Positions 1 through 5,936 of a DNA stretch of 7,920 nucleotides are shown one piece after another (the first letter of the stretch is position 1; every line of letters starts with the position of its first letter). A program made the translations under genes and the position numbers. Under the pieces are notes generated by a model that was not told the DNA's origin, did not search any database, and worked only from the letters and a program-made list of their open reading frames with translations. Source of the stretch: Hyphomicrobiales bacterium (lineage in GTDB: Bacteria > Pseudomonadota > Alphaproteobacteria > Rhizobiales > Xanthobacteraceae); NCBI GenBank assembly GCA_016210825.1, contig JACQTM010000269.1, positions 1-7,920 of the forward strand, given 5' to 3'.

Positions 1-55
1 CCCCATATCGTCCACGTGCGCTGATCGAATTGGCGGCGAATCAATGTCTGGTACA

Positions 56-145
56 GGAAGGGTGGCCGAGTGGTTTAAGGCACCGGTCTTGAAAACCGGC
101 AGAGGGGCAACCCTCTCGTGAGTTCGAATCTCACCCCTTCCGCCA
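56..145 (+). tRNA. tRNA-Ser (anticodon UGA)
   Basis: The sequence folds into a complete 90-nt class II tRNA. The acceptor stem pairs GGAAGGG (56-62) with CCCTTCC (135-141), followed by discriminator G142 and an encoded CCA (143-145). The anticodon stem CCGGT/ACCGG (83-87 and 95-99) encloses a seven-base loop with anticodon TGA at 90-92, which reads UCA and other UCN serine codons. A long variable arm (AGAGGG/CCCTCT around a GCAA loop) is typical of tRNA-Ser. The T arm is GTGAG-TTCGAAT-CTCAC. A run of six T directly follows the CCA (146-151) and may help end transcription, but there is no separate terminator hairpin. Nothing upstream (1-55) stands out as a promoter. Confidence 0.98.
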
Positions 146-186
146 TTTTTTCCGTCGCAATCTTTTAGCCGGATACCCGCACAATA

Positions 187-215
187 TTGGAATGGATTTG
201 CCCAATTTGTATTGC
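187..215 (+). promoter_or_regulatory. Candidate promoter of the L,D-transpeptidase gene
   Basis: TTGGAA (187-192) and TATTGC (210-215) are separated by 17 bp and resemble sigma-70-type -35 and -10 elements. Transcription would start near 222, giving a leader of about 30 nt that contains the ribosome binding site at 244-247. An inverted repeat, ATTGG (186-190) and CCAAT (202-206), lies within the same stretch. If the promoter is real, an ATG at 212 would lie inside the -10 element, which supports the start at 254. This is motif matching only. Confidence 0.35.
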
Positions 216-253
216 TAAATGATCTACCCGTTGTCGTCACATCGGAGCATGGC

Positions 254-766
254 ATGCGGATCGTTATTCGCTTGTGTGGATTTTTGTTATTCGCCGTCGT
301 CGTTGCAGCAATGTGCGCGCCGCCAGCTGCGGCGCGGGAAACCGTTCGCTTCGACGGCTATTCATCCGGGACGATCGTGATCAAAACGAACGAGCGACGG
401 CTCTATTACGTTGTTGGCGGCGGCAAGGCCATTCGTTACCCGGTTGGCGTTGGACGCGCCGGTAAGGCATGGGCGGGAACGGCCTACATCGCGCAGAAGC
501 GACTGCGGCCCGACTGGTCGCCGCCGGCCGAAATCAGGCGCGATAAACCGTCATTGCCCAGCGTCATCCCCGGTGGATCGCCGCGCAACCCTATGGGCGC
601 CGCGGCCCTCGTGCTCAGCCGCGACCAATACGCGATCCACGGCACCAACGCGCCCGGCTCGATCGGCGGATTTGTATCCTACGGCTGCATCCGCATGCAC
701 AATACCGACATCATGGACCTTTTTGACCGCGTGCATTTTGGAACGCAGGTGGTCGTGCTGCGCTGA
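254..766 (+). CDS. Secreted L,D-transpeptidase (YkuD domain)
   Basis: The product is a 170-residue exported enzyme of the YkuD family, which forms 3-3 peptidoglycan cross-links or attaches other groups to the stem peptide in the periplasm. Residues 1-28 form a signal peptide: basic start, hydrophobic core, then a PPAAA run suited to signal peptidase I cleavage. C21 is not in a good lipobox. The rest is a single minimal catalytic domain with no separate binding domain. The active-site block contains HGTN (H129), then SIGG, then SYGCIRM with the catalytic C145 and R147. Many relatives have SHGCIRM; here Tyr replaces the second His, and B. subtilis YkuD has Lys at this position, so activity is still expected. 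The ATG at 254 is chosen because GGAG (244-247) sits six bases before it and the signal peptide starts there; an ATG at 212 would add 14 non-signal residues. The gene ends 100 bp from the convergent gene ending at 867. Confidence 0.9.
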   Translation: MRIVIRLCGFLLFAVVVAAMCAPPAAARETVRFDGYSSGTIVIKTNERRLYYVVGGGKAIRYPVGVGRAGKAWAGTAYIAQKRLRPDWSPPAEIRRDKPSLPSVIPGGSPRNPMGAAALVLSRDQYAIHGTNAPGSIGGFVSYGCIRMHNTDIMDLFDRVHFGTQVVVLR

Positions 767-866
767 GCAAACAGCGCCGCATAGTAGATGCATGGGCGGT
801 CTAAAGATTGGATCGCAACATCAGATCGGCGGTAAGGAATCGTTTTTTACCCAACAGCCGCAAAGA

Positions 867-1568
867 CTATCGCGCGGGCGAAAAGCTAAATCCGAAGCCG
901 GCTGATTTTTTCTTGTCGTTTAGATCCGCGAGCCGTTTGATGAAGGTCTCCGGCAGGTACAGGTTCGGATTGGGCGTATCGAGGCCGATGAATTTCGAGA
1001 TATCCGCCGCGAACGAGTTGCAGTTATATCCGGTGGCGGTCCAGGTCTTTTTTGTGGCCTGCAAATTTTTGATATAGGCGGTGGCCTTAGCGTATTCCGC
1101 GGCATTCAACGTGACGCAAAATCGCGCGGTCAGATATTGTTCGTCGAGATCGCCGTAACTCACGCCGGTTTCGGCTGGGACGGGCACCATGTGCCCCTTG
1201 AGATAGGTTTCAGGATCGTCGCCCGCCGGATGCAGACCCGCAACTTTGAAACCTGCAAATCGCGTACCTCCGCCGAGCTGGCCATAGAAGACGAATGTGT
1301 GACCGTAGCTTGCGGCCGTGCGTGAGCGAAATTCAATGAAATACGGCTTACCTGGCTGCAACGCCGCTTTGCAGCCCACGGATGTGACTGGCTCCTTGAT
1401 CGGGAGCTGTGTTTGTTTCTTCGGCTTGGTGTTCGTTGTGGCTGCGACGGGATTGGGATTCGTTTCGATCGCCTTGGCGACCGGTACTTGAAGAACAGCC
1501 GAAATCGCGAAGGCACATAGACCTGCGAGGACGGTAAGGCCGTTTCGTCTTTTCAGGATGAATTGCAC
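867..1568 (-). CDS. Secreted protein with NCNSF motif, possible papain-like hydrolase
   Basis: I do not recognise this 233-residue protein as a named family. It starts with GTG (1566-1568), preceded by AGGAG (1575-1579) at a six-base spacing, so the start is well supported. Residues 1-33 form a signal peptide ending in AKA, so the mature protein is periplasmic or secreted. Residues 36-60 are a linker rich in Pro, Thr and Asn. The folded part has a GHTFVFYG strand (H90), then a Gly-rich turn, and later GYNCNSFAADISKFIGL (C183). A His on an early strand followed by an NCNxF or NCxxF helix is the order seen in circularly permuted papain-like families such as PPPDE/DeSI and LRAT, so H90 and C183 could be a catalytic pair. 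Other Cys residues at 66 and 151 could form a disulfide. The enzymatic reading is inference from motifs only; a non-catalytic envelope protein remains possible. It converges with the transpeptidase gene. Confidence 0.8.
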   Translation of the reverse strand: MQFILKRRNGLTVLAGLCAFAISAVLQVPVAKAIETNPNPVAATTNTKPKKQTQLPIKEPVTSVGCKAALQPGKPYFIEFRSRTAASYGHTFVFYGQLGGGTRFAGFKVAGLHPAGDDPETYLKGHMVPVPAETGVSYGDLDEQYLTARFCVTLNAAEYAKATAYIKNLQATKKTWTATGYNCNSFAADISKFIGLDTPNPNLYLPETFIKRLADLNDKKKSAGFGFSFSPAR

Positions 1569-1662
1569 GACTAACTCCTAGAGCCCGACGAGATTACGCG
1601 TACAGCATGCACGTGGACATGCCGGCGCCAAGAGCCCCCGCGGTTCACCGGACGCGCAATGG

Positions 1663-1692
1663 AAAAGGGGCCGGCACAAGAGGCCGGCCCTT
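1663..1692 (-). terminator. Rho-independent terminator of the small lipoprotein gene
   Basis: GGGCCGGC (1668-1675) and GCCGGCCC (1683-1690) form a perfect 8-bp GC-rich stem around a seven-base loop. Read on the minus strand, the stem is followed by one C and then four T (complement of AAAA at 1663-1666). It begins about 20 bp after the stop codon of the lipoprotein gene at 1710, so it should separate that transcript from the secreted-protein gene downstream at 1568. The T tract is short, so termination may be partial. Confidence 0.75.
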
Positions 1693-1709
1693 CCCGTTAC
1701 AATACAGTG

Positions 1710-1823
1710 CTAACCCTTTGTAACGACTGGAGCTTTGCCATACGGGGCCTTGCCATAAGTCGTACAGCCGGCAACACTTAACAGGGCGAGAAACGCCGCC
1801 GTTACAAATAGAAGCTTCTTCAT
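1710..1823 (-). CDS. Small lipoprotein with YGKAP repeat
   Basis: This encodes a 37-residue prelipoprotein of unknown function. Residues 1-19 are a signal peptide (MKK start, hydrophobic core), and the SVAGC lipobox marks C20 as the lipidated residue, leaving a mature lipopeptide of only 18 residues: CTT, two tandem YGKAP units (23-32), then VVTKG. With no Asp at position 2 of the mature form, an outer-membrane location is the default guess. The ATG at 1823 is preceded by AGGGGG (1830-1835) at a six-base spacing. The open frame continues upstream to 1976, but that extension has no signal-like or conserved character and the ribosome binding site favours 1823. The gene is a stand-alone unit with a candidate promoter at 1914-1942 and a terminator at 1663-1692. 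Such tiny lipoproteins are common in the phylum, often without known function. Confidence 0.75.
   Translation of the reverse strand: MKKLLFVTAAFLALLSVAGCTTYGKAPYGKAPVVTKG
1728..1757 (-). repeat. Two tandem 15-bp units encoding YGKAP
   Basis: Read on the minus strand, TATGGCAAGGCCCCG (1757-1743) is followed directly by TATGGCAAAGCTCCA (1742-1728). Both encode Tyr-Gly-Lys-Ala-Pro. The copies differ at 3 of 15 bases, and all three are synonymous third-codon positions. Confidence 0.85.
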
Positions 1824-1913
1824 GACGAACCCCCTGTGTCCGGACGGATTAACTATTACAGGCCCGATGCGCTGCCCCATAGTGCAGAAAAGCCACACCC
1901 ACACGTAATTGCG

Positions 1914-1942
1914 ATAGCAAAATACTGACCTGCCAGCCTCAA
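1914..1942 (-). promoter_or_regulatory. Candidate promoter of the small lipoprotein gene
   Basis: On the minus strand TTGAGG (1942-1937) and TGCTAT (1919-1914) are spaced by 17 bp, a fair match to -35 and -10 elements. Transcription would begin near 1907 and give a leader of about 85 nt before the ATG at 1823. The -35 lies inside a perfect palindrome at 1936-1949. The rest of the 276-bp gap (1824-2099) holds no other gene or RNA that I can support. Confidence 0.45.
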
Positions 1943-1949
1943 TTGAGGC
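1936..1949. promoter_or_regulatory. Perfect 14-bp palindrome, possible operator
   Basis: GCCTCAATTGAGGC equals its own reverse complement over all 14 bases. It covers the candidate -35 element of the lipoprotein gene, where a dimeric repressor would block polymerase. It could instead form a small hairpin with an AATT loop. There is no T tract, so it is not a terminator. No second copy was noticed in the window. Confidence 0.4.
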
Positions 1950-2099
1950 CCCCGTCGGAAGAGCCTGAGCCGCCATGCAGACAGGTTACATGGGAGCGAG
2001 TAAGTCCAAGAAATTGGCTCCATCGCCACGCGTCGCCCGCCGACCCTAAATTCCACCGAAACATCCGGTCAATTTTCCTCCCCCCAAACGCACTATCAA

Positions 2100-3020
2100 T
2101 CACTGCGCGGTCGTCGTTGGCATGTAACTCGTCACTGGTGGCGCCGGCGGGGCAATCGACTCGATGTGACGCGGGACGACGATGCGCTGGCCGGGTTTCA
2201 CGGCGGCGTTTTCGGACATGCGGTTGACTTGCGCGACAGCCCAGAGCGGAGCGGCAAATCTCCGGGAAATCGATTTCAAGGTATCGCCGCTCTCGGCGAT
2301 GACCGGCATACCGCTATCCCACACTTCGATCTCGACATCACGCGGCACCACATATTCGATCGGCACCGCCGGTCCCTGCGGTGAGGTCGGTAGCGTCGTG
2401 ATCTGAACGATCTTGGCGAAGACGGCGCTCTGCAACGCTTCCATCTTCACGAGATTGACGTGAAGAACCTCCCAATACTTTTTCAGATTCACGCTGGCAA
2501 AATGACCACGAAAGTTGGAGGCAGGAGAGATATGGCCGCCGCCGAAGAAATTGAGCGACTGGTAAAGGTTGACGAAGCGCTCGACATTGGAGGGAACGTC
2601 GGGTGCCTTGCGTGTTGGATCGAAGGTCACGATCAGCGCTACTGGAACGTTTTCCTCCTTCAGCCGCCGGGCAAAATAGAGCGTCGCGTCGGCGCCCGCG
2701 GAATGTCCGACAAGGATGATCGGGGAATGCTGCGGATCGCGCTTATAGCGCTCAATCGCGTCGGTGGCGGGTTCGTACCAGAATAGATGATTATGGACCG
2801 TGGCCTTGATCCCGGCGCGATTGATCTTGTCGCCCAGCATATCCATCCCGCGCGACATGACCTGTCCGCCCATTCCGCGGAAAAGGTAAACCTGACCGCT
2901 ATTAGGCGGCGCTGGTGGTGCAAAAGAGCCGGTATAACCCTCAAAAAGCGAAAACGAGCCACATCCCGTCAGGGTCGCGGCAAACAGCACCACGGCGGAA
3001 ATACGGAACAGGCGGGACAT
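2100..3020 (-). CDS. Lipoprotein with alpha/beta-hydrolase and LysM domains
   Basis: The 306-residue product begins with a lipoprotein signal peptide; LTGC places the lipidated Cys at 20. After a Pro-rich linker (34-40), residues 43-200 look like an alpha/beta-hydrolase: a VYLFRGMGG strand-turn near the start, then the nucleophile elbow GHSAG with S107. D134 (in TFDPT) is a candidate acid; H187 (VLHVN), H173 or H163 could be the catalytic His. Residues 239-284 form one LysM domain (SGDTLKSISRRF, then VNRM and VKPGQRIVVP), a fold that binds N-acetylglucosamine polymers such as peptidoglycan. The tail (285-306) is Pro/Thr-rich and low in complexity. The likely picture is a lipid-anchored periplasmic esterase or lipase held against the cell wall; the substrate is unknown. 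Upstream of the ATG, AGAGG lies nine bases away, a weak ribosome binding site. The gene is divergent from rimO. Confidence 0.85.
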   Translation of the reverse strand: MSRLFRISAVVLFAATLTGCGSFSLFEGYTGSFAPPAPPNSGQVYLFRGMGGQVMSRGMDMLGDKINRAGIKATVHNHLFWYEPATDAIERYKRDPQHSPIILVGHSAGADATLYFARRLKEENVPVALIVTFDPTRKAPDVPSNVERFVNLYQSLNFFGGGHISPASNFRGHFASVNLKKYWEVLHVNLVKMEALQSAVFAKIVQITTLPTSPQGPAVPIEYVVPRDVEIEVWDSGMPVIAESGDTLKSISRRFAAPLWAVAQVNRMSENAAVKPGQRIVVPRHIESIAPPAPPVTSYMPTTTAQ

Positions 3021-3243
3021 TCAGTGCGGCCTCTGGTGCTGGCCGCCTGCGCCGACAGGGTTGTCCTGACGTGCAACGCGGCGGTCGGCTACGCGCAGAA
3101 CAGGTGACATTCGCTAGGGAAGGCTGAATTCGTAAATTTTTCCTCAACGCTTAACTTTCCGGTTAGAAAGACCGCGGTTTTACCGTCGGCTACGACGCCT
3201 TCAAGCATTCATCGTGCGGCCTCGAATCGTAAATCGGCATGCT
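3021..3243. other. Divergent intergenic region, hydrolase-LysM gene / rimO
   Basis: This 223-bp gap must carry the promoters of both divergent genes. For rimO, TTCGCT (3110-3115) and TAAATT (3133-3138) with 17-bp spacing are a weak candidate. A short hairpin, CTTTC-CGGTTA-GAAAG (3155-3170), and the palindrome ACCGCGGT (3171-3178) lie in the rimO leader. None is strong enough to annotate separately. No convincing promoter was found for the minus-strand gene, and no coding region is supported here. Confidence 0.4.
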
Positions 3244-4566
3244 ATGAGCGACAGCAACCCCCGCATCTCCTTCGTCTCCCTCGGTTGTCCGAAGGCGCTG
3301 GTCGATTCCGAGCGTATCGTCACGCGGCTGCGGGCAGAGGGCTATGAGCTCGCGCACGATCATGCGGGCGCGGATGTCGCGATCGTCAACACTTGCGGAT
3401 TTCTCGAGAGCGCCCAGGCGGAATCGCTGGAAGCGATCGGCGCGGCGTTGACCGAAGGCGGCAAGGTGATTGTGACCGGCTGCATGGGCGCCGAACCGGA
3501 GAAGATCACGCAACACCATCCGAACGTGTTCGCGGTGACAGGCCCGCATCAATACGAGGCCGTGGTCGCCGCCGTGCATCGCGCCGTGCCCCCTAAACAC
3601 GATCCCTTTGTCGATCTCGTTCCGCCGGAAGGAATAAAACTCACGCCGCGGCACTACGCGTATGTGAAGATTTCCGAAGGCTGCAACAACCGCTGCACGT
3701 TCTGCATCATTCCAAAGCTGCGCGGCGATCTCGTGTCACGTCCCGCGGCCGACGTGCTCCGCGAAGTGGAGCGGCTCGTTGAGGCGGGCGTGAAAGAGCT
3801 GCTGATTATCTCCCAGGACACGTCGGCATACGGGATCGACCTCAAATATGCCCCCAGCACGTTCAAGGACCGCGAGGTGCGTGCGAAATTCATCGACCTT
3901 GCCCGCGCGCTCGGCGAATTCGGTGTCTGGGTGCGGCTGCACTACGTCTATCCATACCCGCACATCGACGAGGTCATTCCGTTGATGGCGGAGGGCAAGG
4001 TGCTGCCCTATCTCGATATTCCTTTCCAGCACGCTGCGCCCAATGTGCTCATACGCATGCGGCGGCCGGCGGCGCAGGAGAAAACGCTCGCGCGCATCGC
4101 GCGCTGGCGCGATATCTGCCCAGACCTCACGATTCGCTCCACCTTCATCGTCGGTTTTCCCGGCGAGACGGACGCGGATTTCGAGATATTGTTAGACTGG
4201 CTCGACGCGGCTTCACTCGACCGGGTTGGTTGTTTCCGCTACGAGCCGGTGCGCGGCGCCAAGGCCAACGATCTCGCAGCGCTGATACCTGAGGACGTCA
4301 AGGATGCGCGTTGGCATAGCTTCATGCAGCGCCAGCAGGCGATTTCGGAAAAGCGGTTAAAGCGCAAAATCGGCGGGCGCCAGCAGGTCATCATCGATGC
4401 GGTGACGCCAGGCGGCGGCAAGGGCCGCTCAATGGCTGACGCCCCGGAAATCGATGGCGCGGTGCATGTTGCCGCCCGGCGGCCGCTGCGTGTCGGCGAG
4501 ATTGCGACGGTGAAGATTGAAAGCGCCGATGCCTACGATCTGCACGGAACGGCGGTGGGTTACTAG
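3244..4566 (+). CDS. rimO: Ribosomal protein S12 methylthiotransferase RimO
   Basis: RimO is a cytoplasmic radical-SAM enzyme that adds a methylthio group to the beta carbon of a conserved Asp in ribosomal protein S12, using two [4Fe-4S] clusters. The product has 440 residues, close to the 441 of E. coli. The N-terminal UPF0004 domain holds the auxiliary-cluster cysteines C15 (SLGCPKALVDSE), C51 (NTCGF) and C80 (TGCMGA). The radical-SAM cluster is CNNRCTFC with C147, C151 and C154. Further family blocks are YVYPYP (235-240), LDIPFQH (257-263) and FIVGFPGETD (301-310). Residues from about 378 to the end form the TRAM domain. The SLGCPKALVDSE start distinguishes it from MiaB. I chose the ATG at 3244 because the conserved N-terminus begins just after it; an in-frame GTG at 3214 would add ten residues. 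Neither has a clear ribosome binding site. The TAG stop overlaps that of convergent bioA. Confidence 0.97.
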   Translation: MSDSNPRISFVSLGCPKALVDSERIVTRLRAEGYELAHDHAGADVAIVNTCGFLESAQAESLEAIGAALTEGGKVIVTGCMGAEPEKITQHHPNVFAVTGPHQYEAVVAAVHRAVPPKHDPFVDLVPPEGIKLTPRHYAYVKISEGCNNRCTFCIIPKLRGDLVSRPAADVLREVERLVEAGVKELLIISQDTSAYGIDLKYAPSTFKDREVRAKFIDLARALGEFGVWVRLHYVYPYPHIDEVIPLMAEGKVLPYLDIPFQHAAPNVLIRMRRPAAQEKTLARIARWRDICPDLTIRSTFIVGFPGETDADFEILLDWLDAASLDRVGCFRYEPVRGAKANDLAALIPEDVKDARWHSFMQRQQAISEKRLKRKIGGRQQVIIDAVTPGGGKGRSMADAPEIDGAVHVAARRPLRVGEIATVKIESADAYDLHGTAVGY

Positions 4567-5852
4567 GCAAGGCTCGTAACAATCTTGATTACGGCGCTTG
4601 CAAGCTTGCGCAATTCGTCCTCACTGACAGTGAATGCCGGCGTCAGGTAGATTACATTGCTGAATGGGCGGATAAAAACGCCCTCTGCGATGAATCGGCG
4701 GCGCAGGCTGTCCAGATCATCGATCCGCTCCATTTCGACAATGCCGATTGCCCCCCTCACCCGCACATTCTTCACGCCGTGCAAACTTCGGCATTCTTGT
4801 AAATGTCGCGCGAGCATTTCTTCTATTGCCTTTACTTGCGCAAGGCGCGGTTCGCGCGCGAACAGATCGAGGGACGCGTTCGCCGCAGCGCATGCGAGGG
4901 CGTTGCCCATGAATGTCGGTCCGTGCATTAGCGCATGCATCGGGTCGTCGGACCAGAACGCATCGAAGACAGACTTGCGTGCGACGGTCGCCGCGAGCGG
5001 CAACGTCCCGCCGGTCAGCGCCTTGCCCAGTGTAACAATGTCCGGCACGACCTCGGCCGCCTCGCAGGCGAACATCGTGCCAGTGCGGCCGAAACCAGTG
5101 AATATCTCGTCGAAAACCAAAAGCAGTTCGAAGCGATCCGCCGCCGCACGTAGCCGTTGCAGCACGGCGGCCTCGTGAAAGCGCATTCCGCCAGCTCCCT
5201 GCACCAGCGGTTCCACGACGATGCCGGCGAGTTCGTCGGCTTGGCGTTCCAAAGCGCGTTCGAAGGCACGAATGCTCGCGTCGTCCTGCGGTAGATCGAC
5301 CACAACGTGTTGCGGCAACAGGTCGGAGAACATCCGGTGCATTCCGGCCTCGGGGTCGCATATAGCCATCGCGCCGGTTGTGTCCCCGTGGTAGCCGCCC
5401 TTGAACGCTAGGAATTTTGTGCGACCGCGCGCGCCGCGGTTGAGCCAGTATTGCACCGCCATTTTCAGCGCGACTTCGACAGCGACCGAGCCAGACTCGC
5501 AGAAGAACACACGATCGAGATCGCCGGGCAGCAAGGCCGCGAGCCGCCGCGCCAGCGTCAGCGCCTGCTCATGCGCCAAACCGCCGAACATGACATGCGG
5601 CATTGTCGCAACCTGACGCTCCACTGCGGCGCGGATATGCGGATGGTTGTAGCCATGGCAGCTGGTCCACCACGACGCGATCCCATCGATCAGCTCGCGG
5701 CCATCGGCCAGTACGATGCGACAGCCGTCCGTCCGCACTACCGGCAGCGGCGGCGAGGCCGTCTTCATCTGCGCATAGGGCAACCAGACATGGTTGAGAC
5801 CGGATTTGTACCAATCGGGAAGATCGGTTATGTCGCTCGTAATGCGCGGCAT
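4563..5852 (-). CDS. bioA: Adenosylmethionine-8-amino-7-oxononanoate aminotransferase BioA
   Basis: BioA is a PLP-dependent class III aminotransferase that converts KAPA to DAPA in biotin synthesis, classically with S-adenosylmethionine as amino donor. At 429 residues it equals the E. coli enzyme in length. Visible family features are WLPYAQM (Y26), SWW...HGYNHP (W61, W62), SGSVAVE for PLP phosphate (120-126), GGYHGDT (Y154), EPLVQGAGGM (214-223), DEIFTGFGRTG with PLP-binding D248, TLGKALTGG with Schiff-base lysine K277, HGPTFMGN (310-317) and the substrate-binding R395 in FIRPF. All key positions known from E. coli BioA are kept. The start is fixed: an in-frame TAA lies four codons before the ATG, with no alternative start between. 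Upstream sequence is pyrimidine-rich and lacks a Shine-Dalgarno motif. The gene is divergent from bioF and ends within the rimO stop codon, so its own terminator would have to lie inside rimO. Confidence 0.97.
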   Translation of the reverse strand: MPRITSDITDLPDWYKSGLNHVWLPYAQMKTASPPLPVVRTDGCRIVLADGRELIDGIASWWTSCHGYNHPHIRAAVERQVATMPHVMFGGLAHEQALTLARRLAALLPGDLDRVFFCESGSVAVEVALKMAVQYWLNRGARGRTKFLAFKGGYHGDTTGAMAICDPEAGMHRMFSDLLPQHVVVDLPQDDASIRAFERALERQADELAGIVVEPLVQGAGGMRFHEAAVLQRLRAAADRFELLLVFDEIFTGFGRTGTMFACEAAEVVPDIVTLGKALTGGTLPLAATVARKSVFDAFWSDDPMHALMHGPTFMGNALACAAANASLDLFAREPRLAQVKAIEEMLARHLQECRSLHGVKNVRVRGAIGIVEMERIDDLDSLRRRFIAEGVFIRPFSNVIYLTPAFTVSEDELRKLASAVIKIVTSLA

Positions 5853-5936
5853 CGGAGAGGCTTAAGAAGTGTTCGCTTTGCGTTTGCGGGATGGGAGCGC
5901 CATCTTACACGACAACAAGACGGTCACGGAGTTGGC
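5853..5936. promoter_or_regulatory. Divergent bioA / bioFD control region
   Basis: Both biotin transcripts should start in this 84-bp gap. I see no alphaproteobacterial BioR box (TTATMKATAA-type palindrome) and no BirA-type operator half-sites. A weak possible bioF promoter is TTGCGG (5884-5889) with TACACG (5906-5911), spaced 16 bp. GGAG at 5928-5931 is the bioF ribosome binding site. The role is inferred from gene orientation rather than from motifs. Confidence 0.45.

Noticed and set aside
1..24. Possible 3' end of a plus-strand gene (PHIVHVR then TGA)
   Set aside because: Seven residues are too few to support a coding call or family.
56..145. tRNA-Ser as an integration (att) site for a mobile element
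   Set aside because: No integrase gene and no second copy of the tRNA 3' end were seen in the window.
212..253. Upstream ATG giving a 184-residue transpeptidase
   Set aside because: The extra 14 residues are not signal-like, have no ribosome binding site, and overlap the candidate -10 element; the ATG at 254 has GGAG at six bases and begins a good signal peptide.
1569..1662. Promoter of the NCNSF-motif gene
   Set aside because: TTGGCG and short palindromes such as GCATGC occur here, but no -35/-10 pair with proper spacing was found.
1824..1976. N-terminal extension of the small lipoprotein to 88 residues
   Set aside because: It would bury the lipoprotein signal peptide in the interior. The ATG at 1823 has AGGGGG at six bases and the lipobox at the correct distance.
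2460..2786. Plus-strand open frame of 108 codons
   Set aside because: It lies opposite the hydrolase-LysM lipoprotein, whose frame carries recognisable domains; this one shows none.
3155..3170. Hairpin CTTTC-CGGTTA-GAAAG in the rimO leader as an attenuator
   Set aside because: A 5-bp AT-rich stem with no T tract and no alternative structure is expected by chance.
3214..3243. GTG start for rimO, ten residues upstream
   Set aside because: No ribosome binding site, and the conserved N-terminus begins just after the ATG at 3244. Not fully excluded.
5451..5936. A 162-codon open extension of bioF running antisense to bioA
   Set aside because: It is Arg/His-rich with no family features and BioF is full length from 5937. 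It is open because of high GC opposite a real gene.
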